From: Macrocystis pyrifera
Taxonomy: Eukaryota; Sar; Phaeophyceae; Laminariales; Laminariaceae
NCBI GenBank assembly: GCA_031763025.1
Contig: JASSKH010000010.1
Coordinates: forward strand, 4,955,901 to 5,019,900
Direction: 5' to 3'
Length of the DNA stretch: 64,000 bases
Numbering within the stretch: the stretch's first letter is position 1; every line of letters starts with the position of its first letter. The position numbers and the translations under genes were made by a program. The notes below the pieces were generated by a model. The model did no database searches. It was not told the DNA's origin and was given only the letters and a program-made list of their open reading frames with translations. Below, one piece after another: positions 1 to 10,526 of this stretch.

Positions 1-2500
1 CTCGAAAGGGATACGTGTCAATGGTGGAATGGATAAGGCAAGCAACAACTGAGTACGCCCGCCCCGCCCCCCTCCTCCGTAATGTCACCTTCGCCCGCTG
101 GTTGACAGGCGGCCACCATTAATTATATCAGCGGGAGGCATCTCGGTTGCAGCAAGAGCCCCCAGGCCTCTGCTCGGCGGCAGAAGCTCGAAGACTGTAT
201 GTTACACCTGTGCTAACCGTCGATGGCGCATCGACAAGAACAAATATGATGCGCCGGCCGAACGTCAGCAGACCCCCCCCCTTTGCATCCCCTCTGGATA
301 GTTAAGTAGTTGTACTGCGCACGGGTTTGTACTCGGGTATGCCCTGTAAATTACAGCAGCCTTGAGTGACCAATGAATATACGTGACGGGCAGCTAGTGT
401 GTGACGAGAATTAAAAAAAAAAAAAAAAAAGGATCGGTCGGTCGATGACGCCGTGCGATTTTCTGTAGTCTCGTCATTTCGGGTATTTTTTTTTTTTTGG
501 AGTTGACACGGCCGCGGATGGACAATAAACATCACCTGACTTCCAAATAAGTCGCTCATACTCATAAAGAGCGAGAAAAGAGTTACGGCATGTGTACGCT
601 TTGGCGGCAACGAGAGCAAGGTAGCACGTTTTTTGCGCGTGGTAGAACACCGTGCTTGGAACGGGTTCATCGGTCTCAATATTACTTTAGCCTCTTTTGA
701 GAGAGTCGACGGAAGAGTCGCACACGATAACGCGCTCTTGGAGCGCATTTTTTTTTTTAAACCCGTTTTCCTTTTTGGCGGGAAAACCTGCTGGAAATGT
801 AGAGTTGGAGATGTTTTGCGGGTGGGTAAGTAGCAAAAACGGCAAACCCTTTTGTTTTGAGAACATACTATTTGTAGTTTGTGTGGTTCACTTTTTTTCA
901 GTGGTCTCGGAAGGGTTGAGAACGAAGCTTGTGCTGTTGTGGGGAGAGGGGTTGTTGGCTGTGTCTCGGACGTGGTTGTGCCAACCCCGAGCGGCGGACT
1001 CCATCGCCGTCCATCGGCAAAAAGGGGCTCACTTTTTGTCTTGTGGCGTTTTAATTTCGGTGTGTATTGGTCGCTTGTTCAGCGTCCGCCAACGTATTTT
1101 TTGGTTTTATGGTGCGAGGATGAACATGATGATGATGTTCTCACATTAGCCCACTTCCCTGAAATCCTGCCTGTGGTCGTGTTTGTAGTCCATTGAGCGT
1201 CGGCCAACGTATTTTAAGGTTTTTTTTTTATGTTTCTCCTTTTACGGTAGGTATTTTTGCTCGTCGAATTAATGGTTGCTTTGTGTTGTTGCGCATGTTG
1301 CCGGGTGTTGCTGTTTATTTTCTCTTTGCTTATTTCGGCCTAGCCGCAGCTGAATGCAAACCAGCTGATTTTAGCCGCAACTTGTGTCTGTTAAGCATAT
1401 TCGTCTAGTATAGTGAGCCAGCCGGTCCCGTGTGGTTTGATTTTGTAGGTCTACTCGTCGATCGAAATTAAGGCGTCCCTTGTTATCTACCGGGACAACA
1501 GTAAAGCGTTATAGCGACTGGACACCGCACCGAAGCTAGAGCAAATGTACTTTGCGTTATACGTTCGTGTTAAGTTTGCGTGCGCTCATAGGTTTGGTTC
1601 CAGGTCGACGAATGTCAAGGGAGTTGATGGGGGGGGGTTTACAACCCTGAGGCAATGACAGGTAAGTGCGCGCATGCATATGAAGGCGCGCGGGAAGCCT
1701 CACGTACATATTGTATTTGCCGCCATTTTACGTGTCCACGTATCGTGTGACAGGCGTCGAGCAGAGAAGGGGGAGGCGATTTGCCGTTCGTCTATGCAGT
1801 ACGTGTGGAGGATTATAAGTGTGGCTTCTTTGTTTTTTCGTTCGCTTGGCGTCTTTTTGCCCTCAACGCTCCTTTGAAGAAACAAATTAGCATGGTTTTT
1901 ATGATTTTGTCCCACGTTCGGGATGTTTGCTGTGTAGGCGATGGGCATCACCGAGGAACTGCGGATCCCGCTGGCCTTTTGCCCAGGGCGTCTACTCAAT
2001 TGCATCTAGTATGCTACGTTCGTACTCGCTCGTTGACTCCACTTTTTGTTCGCGGGTTTCGAGTGTTGGCGCACTGATGCAATGCGCACTACTTGTTGCA
2101 CATCAGAACAGTTGATCAACACTGATCCTGATGAAATTTATGAGTTTTCGTGGTTTCCATACGACTATGTGCAGCATGAGCTTCAACGTTGATCACTCAT
2201 GTACATGCCCAGAAATAGTTGCGTTTGTGCCATTCCGCGTGCTCACCTTAAAATTTGAAGGTGGTCCTTCTGCGTGGCTTCAGTTTTTCTCGCAGTAAAA
2301 ATGGGACACACGAAGGGGACGAAAATCACCTGCCCCAGAAATCGGCTCTCAGATGTCGGTGTGGGTTTTGTGTATGTATGTACAGGTAGCTACTTTATAC
2401 AATACCTGCACGAGTGGTCCGGACCCCCCCTCCCCTCCCCTCTTCCACAACGTGGGCGTGAACAAAATCCTTGCGGAGACATTGAACAATGGATACGTAC
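1..2500. other. No recognisable gene
   Basis: Several short open frames occur here, but none shows convincing splice junctions, a conserved motif or coding-like composition. The stretch contains A and T homopolymer runs near 413-430, 487-498 and 750-758. No repeat shared with the rest of the window was noticed. It may be intergenic or intronic. Confidence 0.5.
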
Positions 2501-2609
2501 TATTACGGGGGTCCGTAGTTAATAGGACCTATGATATACATAAAAACCTAGATATTTACCTTTTTTTACTAACAATATTTGGTCCTATTTACTATGCTCC
2601 CCCGTAATA
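2501..2609. mobile_element. MITE family M1, copy 1
   Basis: Short palindromic element of about 105 bp, with termini TTACGGGGG and CCCCCGTAA flanked by TA on both sides. The inner arms carry GGACC and GGTCC, and the AT-rich centre has a TAAAAACCTA-type motif. It has no coding capacity. One of about 19 copies in this window. The TA flanks and lack of coding capacity suit a Stowaway-like (Tc1/mariner) non-autonomous element. Confidence 0.88.
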
Positions 2610-2828
2610 GCAGACCCCACGAGGTGTCTACAGCCTCTCAGTTTGATACGCCTATGTAGCGGTGTGCTGTAGCAGTGTTCAATGCCTTCGCAATGATTGT
2701 GTGCTGCAATGCTACATTGTTCAAAGTCTCCACAAGAAGAGCGTTTTTTGTTTTTACGCCCGCATTGCTGTAGTGGCGGGGTCCCGGCCGCCTGTGTTGC
2801 GATCCGTACTCGTGGCGATACAACGTTA

Positions 2829-2880
2829 ACCCGTTCAGGACTGCAGTTCCGTTCAGGGGCCAAACTAATTGGCGCCAACT
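2829..2880. mobile_element. Half copy of MITE family M2
   Basis: This carries the M2 terminus (CCGTTCAGGACTGCAGT) and the following inner part, GGGGCCAAACTAATT. The second arm is absent. It is recognised only by similarity to the complete copies at 3474, 24486, 40002 and 55478. Confidence 0.5.
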
Positions 2881-3473
2881 ATTTTTACGCCCACGTTGTG
2901 TGCAAAGGGGTGGCTCCCGGACATCTACAGCAGCAGTGTGTTGCGGTCGATATTCCGGACGATACCCAAGTCATCCTAGAACGATTTAATATGATATGTG
3001 AAGGAACACACGGTACACACATTAAAATAAACGACCAACTACGGCGTGGTGGGCGCATGGCCACATGACCAACGCAAAATAATACAACTCCATACATAAA
3101 TCAATTATTATGTCACAGAAGTGCTATTTTGCCTCAAATTCCAAATAAATATCGATTGGTCTACTGACTGCTTGTTGTCTGCTAATGCTGTCCACTGTCA
3201 TTTCTTGCCATCTGCGCGATGACGACGGGGCACGGGGAACCTAGGAAGCTATAGACGAGGTGTCTCGATAGTGGGGGTACTTTGATCTATATCTCGCGAG
3301 TGCTCCGACGATGTATGACATGCCGAAAATATGTTGAGATCGCAGCACAGCCGATACTGGCATTCAGGGCCTGAAATAAAAAAAAGTAGAAAAAGGTGTA
3401 GCCCTCTGCAGCTGTAAAGAGTCCTGCGATAAGGGGAGAAACAGCAAAGCAGTAGAAAAAGTATAGAGGGCAT

Positions 3474-3562
3474 TAACCCCTTCAGTACTGCAGTCCCAAG
3501 TTGGGGGACAAACCTCTCTAATTCCAAGTAGTTCGTCCCCCCAGACGGGACTCCAGCACTGT
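3474..3562. mobile_element. MITE family M2 copy
   Basis: Palindromic element of about 90 bp. The left arm holds CAGTACTGCAGTCCC and the right arm GGGACTCCAGCACTG, around a centre containing GGGGGACAAACC, CTAATTCCAAGTAGTT and CGTCCCC. It is distinct in sequence from M1 and has no coding capacity. Confidence 0.7.
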
Positions 3563-3898
3563 AATGGTTCTACGCATTACTTGCCCATAATAACGGGCCG
3601 GCGGTACGAACCAACAACTGATAGGGGACGTTGTTATACCATATAGTATGCAAGATATCACCCCCTGGGAGGTTTTTCACGCCCGGTTTGCTCCACAAAG
3701 AATGCGGGGCGCACACAACGATAATAATGGCGTAGTGGCTATTTGAGATTATTTAGACGAGAGGGTTGCATAGACGCGTAGACGCATCGCTCGTCGTACT
3801 CAGTACGCCCTCCCTCCCCGTTGTCGAGAAACCCATCAGCTTCGAAAATCGTCCGAGGGGGTGGGGTGTGTTATCTTATCAGCCCGGTGTGATATTAC

Positions 3899-4006
3899 TA
3901 TTATGGGGGTCCATAGTTAACAGGACCAAATATTGTTAGTAAAAATACGGAAATGTATAGGGTTTTGTGTGTACCGTAGGTCCTGTTAACTATGGACCAC
4001 CGTAAC
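3899..4006. mobile_element. MITE family M1, copy 2
   Basis: Same palindromic structure as the copy at 2501. The left end has one change (TTATGGGGG) and the right end reads CCACCGTAA, so it has begun to decay. The inner arms GTTAACAGGACC and GGTCCTGTTAAC are still fully complementary. Confidence 0.85.
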
Positions 4007-4081
4007 AGTGTTTTACGGACGGTAGTGAGGGACCTCCACTCTCCCAAGCGGACTGAAGGCCCTTCGAAGGGGGGCTACCTA

Positions 4082-4102
4082 CTGCTGCTGCTGCTGCTGC
4101 TG
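4082..4102 (+). repeat. CTG trinucleotide repeat
   Basis: About seven uninterrupted CTG units in non-coding sequence. This is the shortest of four CTG/CAG arrays in the window; the others are at 45376, 51156 and 60755. Confidence 0.9.
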
Positions 4103-4402
4103 TACGCACTCAAGGCCTCTTGAAAGGGACTGTGCTGTACCTACTTCTTTATGGTTAGAATCTTCACCATCGACTGCGGGCAAGAAATATCAAGTTATTA
4201 GTGGTGGTGGAGACTGTTGTGTGCCACACACAACCAACACGCCCACTACTGCCTACGCTCAATGGCGGTCCTCAACCCCCTCTACTGGGACTGCCCCTAG
4301 CGCATATACCTACAACTACTGCTGTATGTGTTATGTGTTGTATGTACCTGCGGAAGTCGCATTGTTGGTCGTTATTGGGGTCATCGTGGGTTTTGGTGTT
4401 TC

Positions 4403-4634
4403 GGCTGTCCACTATTAATAATTCGTTGCACACTTAATGTCCGAATATGTTCATCATCTTGTTGTGGCATTATGATGCTCTGGCTGCTGGACTAAGGATG
4501 TCGACGGTTAGACAGAACGGCTGTCCACTATTAATAATTCGTTGCACACTTAATGTCCGAATATGTTCATCATCTTGTTGTGGCATTATGATGCTCTGGC
4601 TGCTGGACTAAGGATGTCGACGGTTAGACAGAAC
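4403..4634 (+). repeat. Two identical 116-bp tandem copies with a LINE-like 3' tail
   Basis: The unit starting GGCTGTCCACTATTAATA runs 4403-4518 and repeats at 4519-4634 with no difference that I can see. The second copy runs into GGTTTAATGTGAAGAAAA and a (CAA)n tract at 4655-4676. That junction matches the 3' end of the LINE copies at 17.2, 19.1 and 21.0 kb, so this is probably the 3' terminus of a related retroelement that was duplicated in place recently. Confidence 0.8.
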
Positions 4635-4805
4635 GGTTTAATGTGAAGAAAACAACAACAACAACAACAACAACAATATGCTCATTCAAGCAGCACACGA
4701 TAGATATCACATCCTACCAAAGGAAAAAAATCAGAAACACGCTGAACTCCGTCGGTAATTGAATATTTTACACCAACAATAACCTGGTGCCACTACTACT
4801 AATAC

Positions 4806-4914
4806 TATTACGGGGGGGCATAGTTAATAGAACCAATTATTGTTAGTAAAAATATGTAAATATACGGGTGTTTGTGTGCACCATAGGTCCTATTAACTAT
4901 GGACCCCCGTAATA
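4806..4914. mobile_element. MITE family M1, copy 3
   Basis: Complete copy with TA flanks. The left end has a run of seven G and a CATAG inner arm, and the right end is GGACCCCCGTAA. It lies about 60 bp from copy 4 at 4975, so two independent insertions sit close together. Confidence 0.87.
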
Positions 4915-4974
4915 CTAATACTACTACACTGTAATATGGTCGTATTTCCTACCTGTGGTATAACTACTACAAGC

Positions 4975-5083
4975 TATTACGGGGGTCCATAGTTAACAGG
5001 AGCTATGGTATACATAAAAACCTATATATTTACCTATTTTTACGAACAATATTTGGTCCTATTTACTATGGTCCCCCGTAATA
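4975..5083. mobile_element. MITE family M1, copy 4
   Basis: Complete copy with TA flanks. Its internal sequence is in the opposite orientation to copies 2 and 3, as shown by the position of the AATATTTGGTCC motif on the right. Confidence 0.87.
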
Positions 5084-5200
5084 ACAAGCAGACCTGAGAC
5101 CGCCGACAACTACATTTCGAATGTTGGTTGATGGTGTTTAGAGTGTGGCCTTCCAGCTTCTGAGTTTTTGGGACGAAATGTATGTTAATATTTGGTCCTT

Positions 5201-5690
5201 AGACCAACTACTATGGGAAATTATTTCTGAGCTCTCAGAACTGAGGTTTTAGGCCGAATACACGCGTTTTACTCGGCGGGAAAGCCAAAAACACCGGTAG
5301 ACTCCTCAAAATGCTCCCCGTAGTTTTTTGCCGGCTTTCAGGAACAATTTCGCGTTTCGCCAGAGTCCTAATTTAAATTTTGGAGCAACCAATCACTTTT
5401 CTCTGGAGGGTCAGAAATAAGGCTTTTGGTCAGAACTGGGCCAGAAATAGTGGATCTTCGAGGATTTTTGATGAAAAATCACGATGTCCTCAGAACTGCC
5501 AATATGGACGAACAGTCCTACTACGACTCTGGAGAAACGGAAAAGTGCTCGAGAAAACTCTCGGAAGCTGAGGGGAGCATCCTGAGGAGTCTACAGGTGT
5601 TTTTTACAGTCCCGTCGAGTAAATCGCCGGTTTTCGGCACAAAAAGCCAGTTCTGAGACCCCTTCAAAATTTTCCCATAGTAGTTGGTCT
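5201..5690. mobile_element. Long-TIR MITE, Harbinger-like target site
   Basis: About 490 bp with inverted arms of roughly 125 bp. The left arm begins GACCAACTACTATGGGAAA after TTA, and the right arm ends with the inverse sequence before TTA. Shared blocks between the arms include TAGACTCCTCA, a TTTACTCG motif and ATGCTCCCC. The TTA on both sides would be a 3-bp target duplication of the PIF/Harbinger kind. No transposase frame is present. The superfamily is inferred from the target site only. Confidence 0.65.
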
Positions 5691-6223
5691 TACCGTCTTG
5701 TATTAAACAAATCCCTGCAGGATCGAACGTTCGCAAGGAATGCCAGAGGCACCGTCTGTGAAAAGGACCGAAACATAACGGTAAAAATCGTCCGGAAAGT
5801 ATGCGCTTTTTCATCCCTCTCAGGGCCATCGTTGGAATAAAAGGCGGCCGGACTAACTGTTGCCTTGGTTCTTGCAGGACAACACATGTTGCCTGGGAGC
5901 TATGGGCTAAATTGACACACGACACACGAAATTGGAACGTGGAAGTGTGGTGTGTGATATGAGTAGAGTATTCATGGGCTATAGATATAGATAATACGTT
6001 GCAGTCTTGTAGTTTCACGAACCCTAGAGCGGTCTCCGCATCACAGGTGAGCTTGAGCTTTATTTTTACCAATCCGCCGGAGGATAGAAAAAAAAAAAAA
6101 AAAATGTTTCTTGCGATGTGGCGTTTCCCAGTACCTACGAAACAAAAGCGGGATATAAACTCGCGATCTCACACGAACAAACCTGTGTACTCGTACTACT
6201 ATTGTTGTTATTACTACTACGAA

Positions 6224-6307
6224 GTACGGGGGGACTATAGTAAACAGGATCAAACATTGTTAGTAACAATGGGGAAATATATCGATATAGGTTTTTGTTG
6301 GTACCAT
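6224..6307. mobile_element. Truncated MITE family M1
   Basis: The left end (TACGGGGGGACTATAG) and centre of an M1 element are present, but the right arm is missing. The sequence stops exactly where the SINE head begins at 6308, so the SINE or a linked deletion removed the right half. Confidence 0.75.
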
Positions 6308-6598
6308 GCCGGCGTCCCCGGTGGCTTGGTAGGTGGCGCGCGTGCCTGTCAAGATCAATTTCGTGGGTTCAAGTCCCACCGAGTGCATGTTCGTAGGGAC
6401 TTTTTCTTGCATAGAAGAGATTGATTAGCGGAAAGCGCGAGAGCGTGAGTTAGCTACATTCGATGAAAATCGACGAGCAGTGGGAATGCTGAACCCTATG
6501 CGCGACAAAAAATAAAGGCACGTACCGGGGGGAGAAGGGACGACACCCGTGACCACGGCTTGTCCAGACGGTCGTCGAGGGTAAAACCTCTTACGAAT
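6308..6598 (+). mobile_element. tRNA-derived SINE, first unit of a dimer
   Basis: The head GGCGTCCCCGG is followed by a box A-like GTGGCTTGGTAGG and a box B-like GGGTTCAAGTCCC. The T-arm stem GTGGG/CCCAC is perfect and the anticodon-like loop reads CTGTCAA, which suggests descent from a tRNA-Asp(GUC). The anticodon stem does not pair, so this is not a functional tRNA. The body of about 200 bp matches the minus-strand copies at 21025 and 22114. The unit lacks its own 3' tail and fuses directly to the second unit. Confidence 0.8.
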
Positions 6599-6920
6599 TT
6601 GGTAGGTGGTCCGCGTGCCTATCAAGATCAGTTTCATGGGTTCAAGTCTCACCGAGTGCATGCTCGTAGGGGCTTTTTCCTGCATAGAAGAGATTGATTA
6701 GCGGAAAGCGCGAGAGCGTGAGTTAGCTACGTTCGATGAAAATCGACGAGCAGTGGGAATGCTGAACCCTATGCGCGATAAAAAGTAAAGGCACGTACCG
6801 GGTGGGAGAAGGGAAGACACCTGTGACCACGGCTTGTCCAGAAGGTCGTCGAGGGTAAAACCTCTTACGAATTAGGCTGGAAAGTGAAAAAAGTGACGAG
6901 TAAAAAAAATGAAAACACAC
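6599..6920 (+). mobile_element. tRNA-derived SINE, second unit of a dimer
   Basis: This begins inside box A (TTGGTAGGTGG), 273 bp after the same point of the first unit. It then repeats the whole body and carries the A-rich 3' tail to about 6920. The dimer shape suggests unequal exchange or template switching between copies. The copies at 21025 and 22114 confirm the full-length structure. Confidence 0.78.
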
Positions 6921-7244
6921 CCCGGCGATGTTTCTTCTACTAGTGAAAACATCGTCACCGGTGGTGCTTTTATAGGGGGGGGGGTGATATCTATTAATAG
7001 CGTACCCCCGGCGACAAGCACCAAGCACGGGAGCCCCGCGGCTGGGGGGTGTGATGACGAGGCGGTGTGATAACGGGACGCCGGTTGCTAAGGAGTGCGG
7101 ACAGACTCGGCCAGATGACAGGGGGTGTGATAACGCCGGGGTGTGCTAGCGGTACATTCGGTTGATACGGAGTGTGAACAGACCCCGGCCGACGGTAGGA
7201 CCGTACAGGGGGTGTGTTACAGCGGGTGTACCAATAAGGGCGCA

Positions 7245-8615
7245 TGATAACAAGGAAGGGGTGTGTTCAAGCATGAGGGTTTTTGGTCTGAAGCCGGATT
7301 TTTTGTCATCCCCACGTAATGTCGGTGATTGTAAAATCTGTGAAAATATCGGTAACCCGGGGATGACAGCAAGAAACCCCGCCTTGCTGCGTTCTTGGAA
7401 TTGGGGTTACCGGTACCAGTGCCACAAAATCGATGACGAAACTGCCGAGGGTTGCACTCCAGAGTCCCTGTCCCACTGAAAATTGGACTGCTGACTTATG
7501 GGTATGAAACGTTTTCTTTCTAGCCCACACCAAGCGCAAAAAATAGGGTTCGTTACCGAATACCGGTACTAGTGTTCGATATCGTATCGAAAGTTCCGAC
7601 ATATCGTATCGACAAACCGTATCGTGTCGAGTATCGTAAGGATTTAGGCCTTTCGATACAATGCGATATTTCGATACGATACGACTGATCGATAATAATC
7701 ACCCACGGTGCCCCCGAAGATATGTACATGGTCCGCACGGAACCCCCAGACACAAAGGTCCCCGCCGCAACGCTCGCGCACAGCGCACAGCACCCCCAAA
7801 GCAACCTCATAGCAGGTGGATTTTTCATGAACAACTCGCCCGCGGGGGCGGCTGCATCTGCCCCGAGCAATGACGTGGTCGACAAAGGCTGATCTACCAC
7901 GCTAACGCTGACTTGACGACACAGGCTGATAAGCTGACATCCAAAAACATCTCAATACAAAATTTCATTTTGCCCACACAGCCGCTCATCAGTAAAAAAA
8001 CGAAACACGGGCGGGTGTAGCCACCCTTTTGATGGTATCTTTAGACGGGAAATGAAGCGAAAATGCCCCATTTTTTTGCCGCCGCCGGCGCCTCGAGCGG
8101 GGCCCCCTCGCCAGCTGGGGGGGGGGGCGTTGGGGCTGGCACAGCGAACCGACAGCGCCTTCGCGCGTCAGCTTCGCTGGGCCTCGTGGGCTAACCTGAT
8201 GAATTAAGGCTTCGCCGAAAATTATCGTTTATCGATGTCGATATCGTATCCAAGTTATCTACGGTACGATATCCAACACTAGCCGGCACCATAGCACTTC
8301 GCGTTGTTTTGTACCGACACTTTCCGCGATTGGCCACAAAAACTACCGTACCGCACCCATACATAGCGCTTACCGGTATAAAATGAAAAAAGGAAAACAC
8401 GATCAGCTCTGATTAAGGCTGATATCGGTTTCCAGACCGGTGCGCGCGTGTCGCGGAGGGATGACCTCCGCCGGATGTGATACTTTGGAGTTTGATATGT
8501 TTTCAGGTGTACGTTCGAAGGGGGGGTGGTATTCAACGTACCCCCGGTGATAAAGTGGCGGTCGAAAAGCAATTAAAAACGTATATCCCCGGGTGTGATT
8601 TTGCAGGGGGGGGGG
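7245..8615 (-). repeat. Dispersed repeat D, copy 1, interrupted by a hAT-like element
   Basis: The segments 7245-7569 and 8282-8615 together match 11465-12110 in inverted orientation. Shared blocks include a TGTCATCCCCACG block, ACTGCCGAGGGTTGCACTCC, GAAACGTTTTCTTTC and GGGGGTACGTTGAATACCAC. The two halves are separated by a 712-bp insertion. No open reading frame is conserved between the copies and the function is unknown. It may be a non-autonomous DNA transposon. Confidence 0.75.
7570..8281. mobile_element. hAT-like non-autonomous element with 8-bp target duplication
   Basis: The inverted ends TAGTGTTCGATATCGTATCG and TAGTGTTGGATATCGTACCG (right end, complemented) match at 17 of 20 positions. 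Flanks are ACCGGTAC on the left and GCCGGCAC on the right. The uninterrupted paralogue of the host repeat carries one copy, GTACCGGC at 11815-11822, which is the complement of GCCGGTAC. This supports an 8-bp target duplication, typical of the hAT superfamily. The interior is rich in ATCGTATCG motifs near the ends, and no transposase is visible. Confidence 0.75.
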
Positions 8616-8692
8616 GGGGGGGGTGTACTCATTGTCATGCATGGCCGTAGTCGTATGACCATAGACCCTCGCATTCCTACAATGCCTGCCGG
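8605..8692 (+). repeat. G-tract-linked repeat, fragment
   Basis: A run of G leads into TGTACTCATTGTCATGCATG and the CCGTAGTCGTATGACCATAG block. The same block occurs at 10025, 36952, 56311 and 56391, and inverted at 61.2 and 61.7 kb. Only about 90 bp of the roughly 500-bp unit is present. Confidence 0.7.
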
Positions 8693-8880
8693 GGGGGGGG
8701 TGATATTGAAGGGGGGGGTGCTATCACCAGCATTACACGGCGCTATATTTCGAAACCCCACCAGGTACTATACACCACAATACGCGTACCAGGTATGTCA
8801 TGGTATCTCCGTTTTCCTCTATATTGTTGAGGTTGCGTATTTCGGGTCCATTATCGTGATTTCCTTTTCTGTATTTTACT

Positions 8881-9306
8881 CCCATGGAAACAAACAATAC
8901 TTCCACGGAAGCTATTAAAGAAGAAAATATTACTTCCGTGGAAGTTTGAAGTCAAACTTGCTCCGGATTTATTCCCGTGAAAGCTTTTTTCTTCTTCCAT
9001 TGAAACACGTTTACTTCCATGTACTTCCAGTACGTGGAGCCTTCCATTGTTGACGGACGTGGAAGCTTCCACCAACTGGGATGGGATCGGGATAGCTGGT
9101 GGGCCTGCGGCGGTTCCCGCGGAGGGCTGGTATCATTTCTGCGCCTTGTGGGTGGGAACAAGGTATCAAATGGGATGCTATCCGGGTGGGATCAGGGTCT
9201 GGCTGGATTCCGCTCCGATGGAAGAAACTCCAACTTCCATGATTTCTTTTTTTAATTCTATGGAAGCAAATTTTACTTCCATAGACCTGAAAACACTTCC
9301 ATTATA
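8881..9306. repeat. Cluster of GGAAGT/ACTTCC palindromes
   Basis: Many short near-palindromes built from CTTCC and GGAAG occur here, for example TACTTCCACGGAAGC, TTACTTCCGTGGAAG, GACGTGGAAGCTTCCACC and ATTTTACTTCCATAG. A second smaller group lies at 9582-9650. The arrangement is irregular and has no fixed period. It could be an old foldback element or a cluster of protein-binding sites; I cannot tell which. Confidence 0.6.
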
Positions 9307-9581
9307 ATAGAGTGAAAACGACCTCCCCCCGGATCGGCTTTTCGAGATCAACATCTCCGCAGCAAGAAAAATGTCAGCGCCGAAAAGTCTATTTTAGGGT
9401 AGCGTTAGCCAAATCTCGGGGAGGGCTGTCCAAAAGCGTGCCGTTTGGTGTTGGCACCTTCTTTGTTACGGAGTTATCGAGCTCGAAAAATTAGGCCGGA
9501 AGGGGGGGGGGAGGGCGTACTCAGTTGTTGCTTGCCTTTCGAGACGGAAGAGGGGGGGCGTTCGCTCGCATTGCTGCGGTA

Positions 9582-9650
9582 CTTCCATGAAGGTAAAAAT
9601 TTACTTCCACGGAAGTGAAATTTACTTCCATGGAAGTTGCTTGCACTTTA
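9582..9650. repeat. Second GGAAGT/ACTTCC palindrome cluster
   Basis: Three successive near-palindromes, TTACTTCCACGGAAGTGAAA and two relatives, each about 22 bp apart. The motif is the same as in 8881-9306. The 280 bp between the two clusters share no obvious similarity. Confidence 0.6.
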
Positions 9651-10017
9651 AAACCCCTCCGGATACGAACGGCGCGCGGCAACAATTCAACGTAAGACAC
9701 CAAGCTGGTGAGTGATCCAGGGCGTCTAGCTCAACCTGCACAGTGGTCGGACCTGCCCCATACTGCAATACTTTTGTATCCCGGTACCCAGCTAACCTCC
9801 TTGCTAATAGTAGTACCTTACCAAATGGCGCCCTCGGTAGCACTGGTAGTAGTACTACAGTAGTTACACACAGTTACTTACGGTAGTATTGTCGTGCCAG
9901 GCATACCACTGCTATGTTGCGAACTCACAGGGGGGGAAGGTGGGGGCGACAAAGCGTCGGGGACGTTTTAGGACGGTGGGACGGCGGAAGAAGGCACGCG
10001 CGCGTCAGCGCGGGGGC

Positions 10018-10526
10018 GGGAGGGATGCACGGCCGTAGTCGTATGACCATAGACCCTCGCATCCCAACAATGCCGGGACGGGGCACGTCGGGTATTTTCC
10101 GATCAGACAGACTTTTCTTGCTTGCCCCAAGCGCGAAGCGCCGTGAGGTGTTCGGCGAGTCGCATGAAGGGTGAGTTACATCCTACTAAGAACCGCTTGT
10201 GCGGGGGCCTTGCACATGAATGACAGCTTCAACGAGTAAATTTATTTTCCGGTGTGGCCACTTCCAGAGGCAGTAATGGGGGTACTCTGTAACTGCCTCG
10301 TGGGTGCCTTTCCGTAAACACTACGCAATCCGACACTTCATCTCGTGCGGAGTAAAGATTCTCCACCCCGCACAAATGATATACCCTTCGAGCGCCCGCT
10401 GTATCCGACCGCAAAAAAAAAAACAAAACGGTATTCTGATTGTCGAGCGGCATGTTTTACATTGCCGTGTTGCCAACTGACGCCAACCCAACCTATACAT
10501 AATGCATGGGGGGGGGGGGGGGGGGG
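10018..10526 (+). repeat. G-tract-linked 0.5-kb repeat, full unit
   Basis: The unit runs from ATGCACGGCCGTAGTCG through AAGCGCGAAGCGCCGTGAGG and GGTGTGGCCACTTCCAGAGG to GCCAACCCAACCTATACATA, and ends in about 20 G. After the G run, GTACTCATTATTTGC starts a related block. It matches 56311-56889 and the inverted units at 60.9-61.7 kb. No coding frame is shared. A purine tract followed by TGTACTC in some copies recalls a polypurine tract and LTR edge, but no retroviral gene is present to support that. Confidence 0.75.

Noticed and set aside
6308-6400. Functional tRNA gene at the SINE head
   Set aside because: The T-arm is perfect, but the anticodon stem does not pair and the sequence continues into a body shared by several copies, so it is a SINE.
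7570-8281. Possible gene within the hAT-like element
   Set aside because: Frames here are short, GC-rich and not related to any transposase. The element is treated as non-autonomous.
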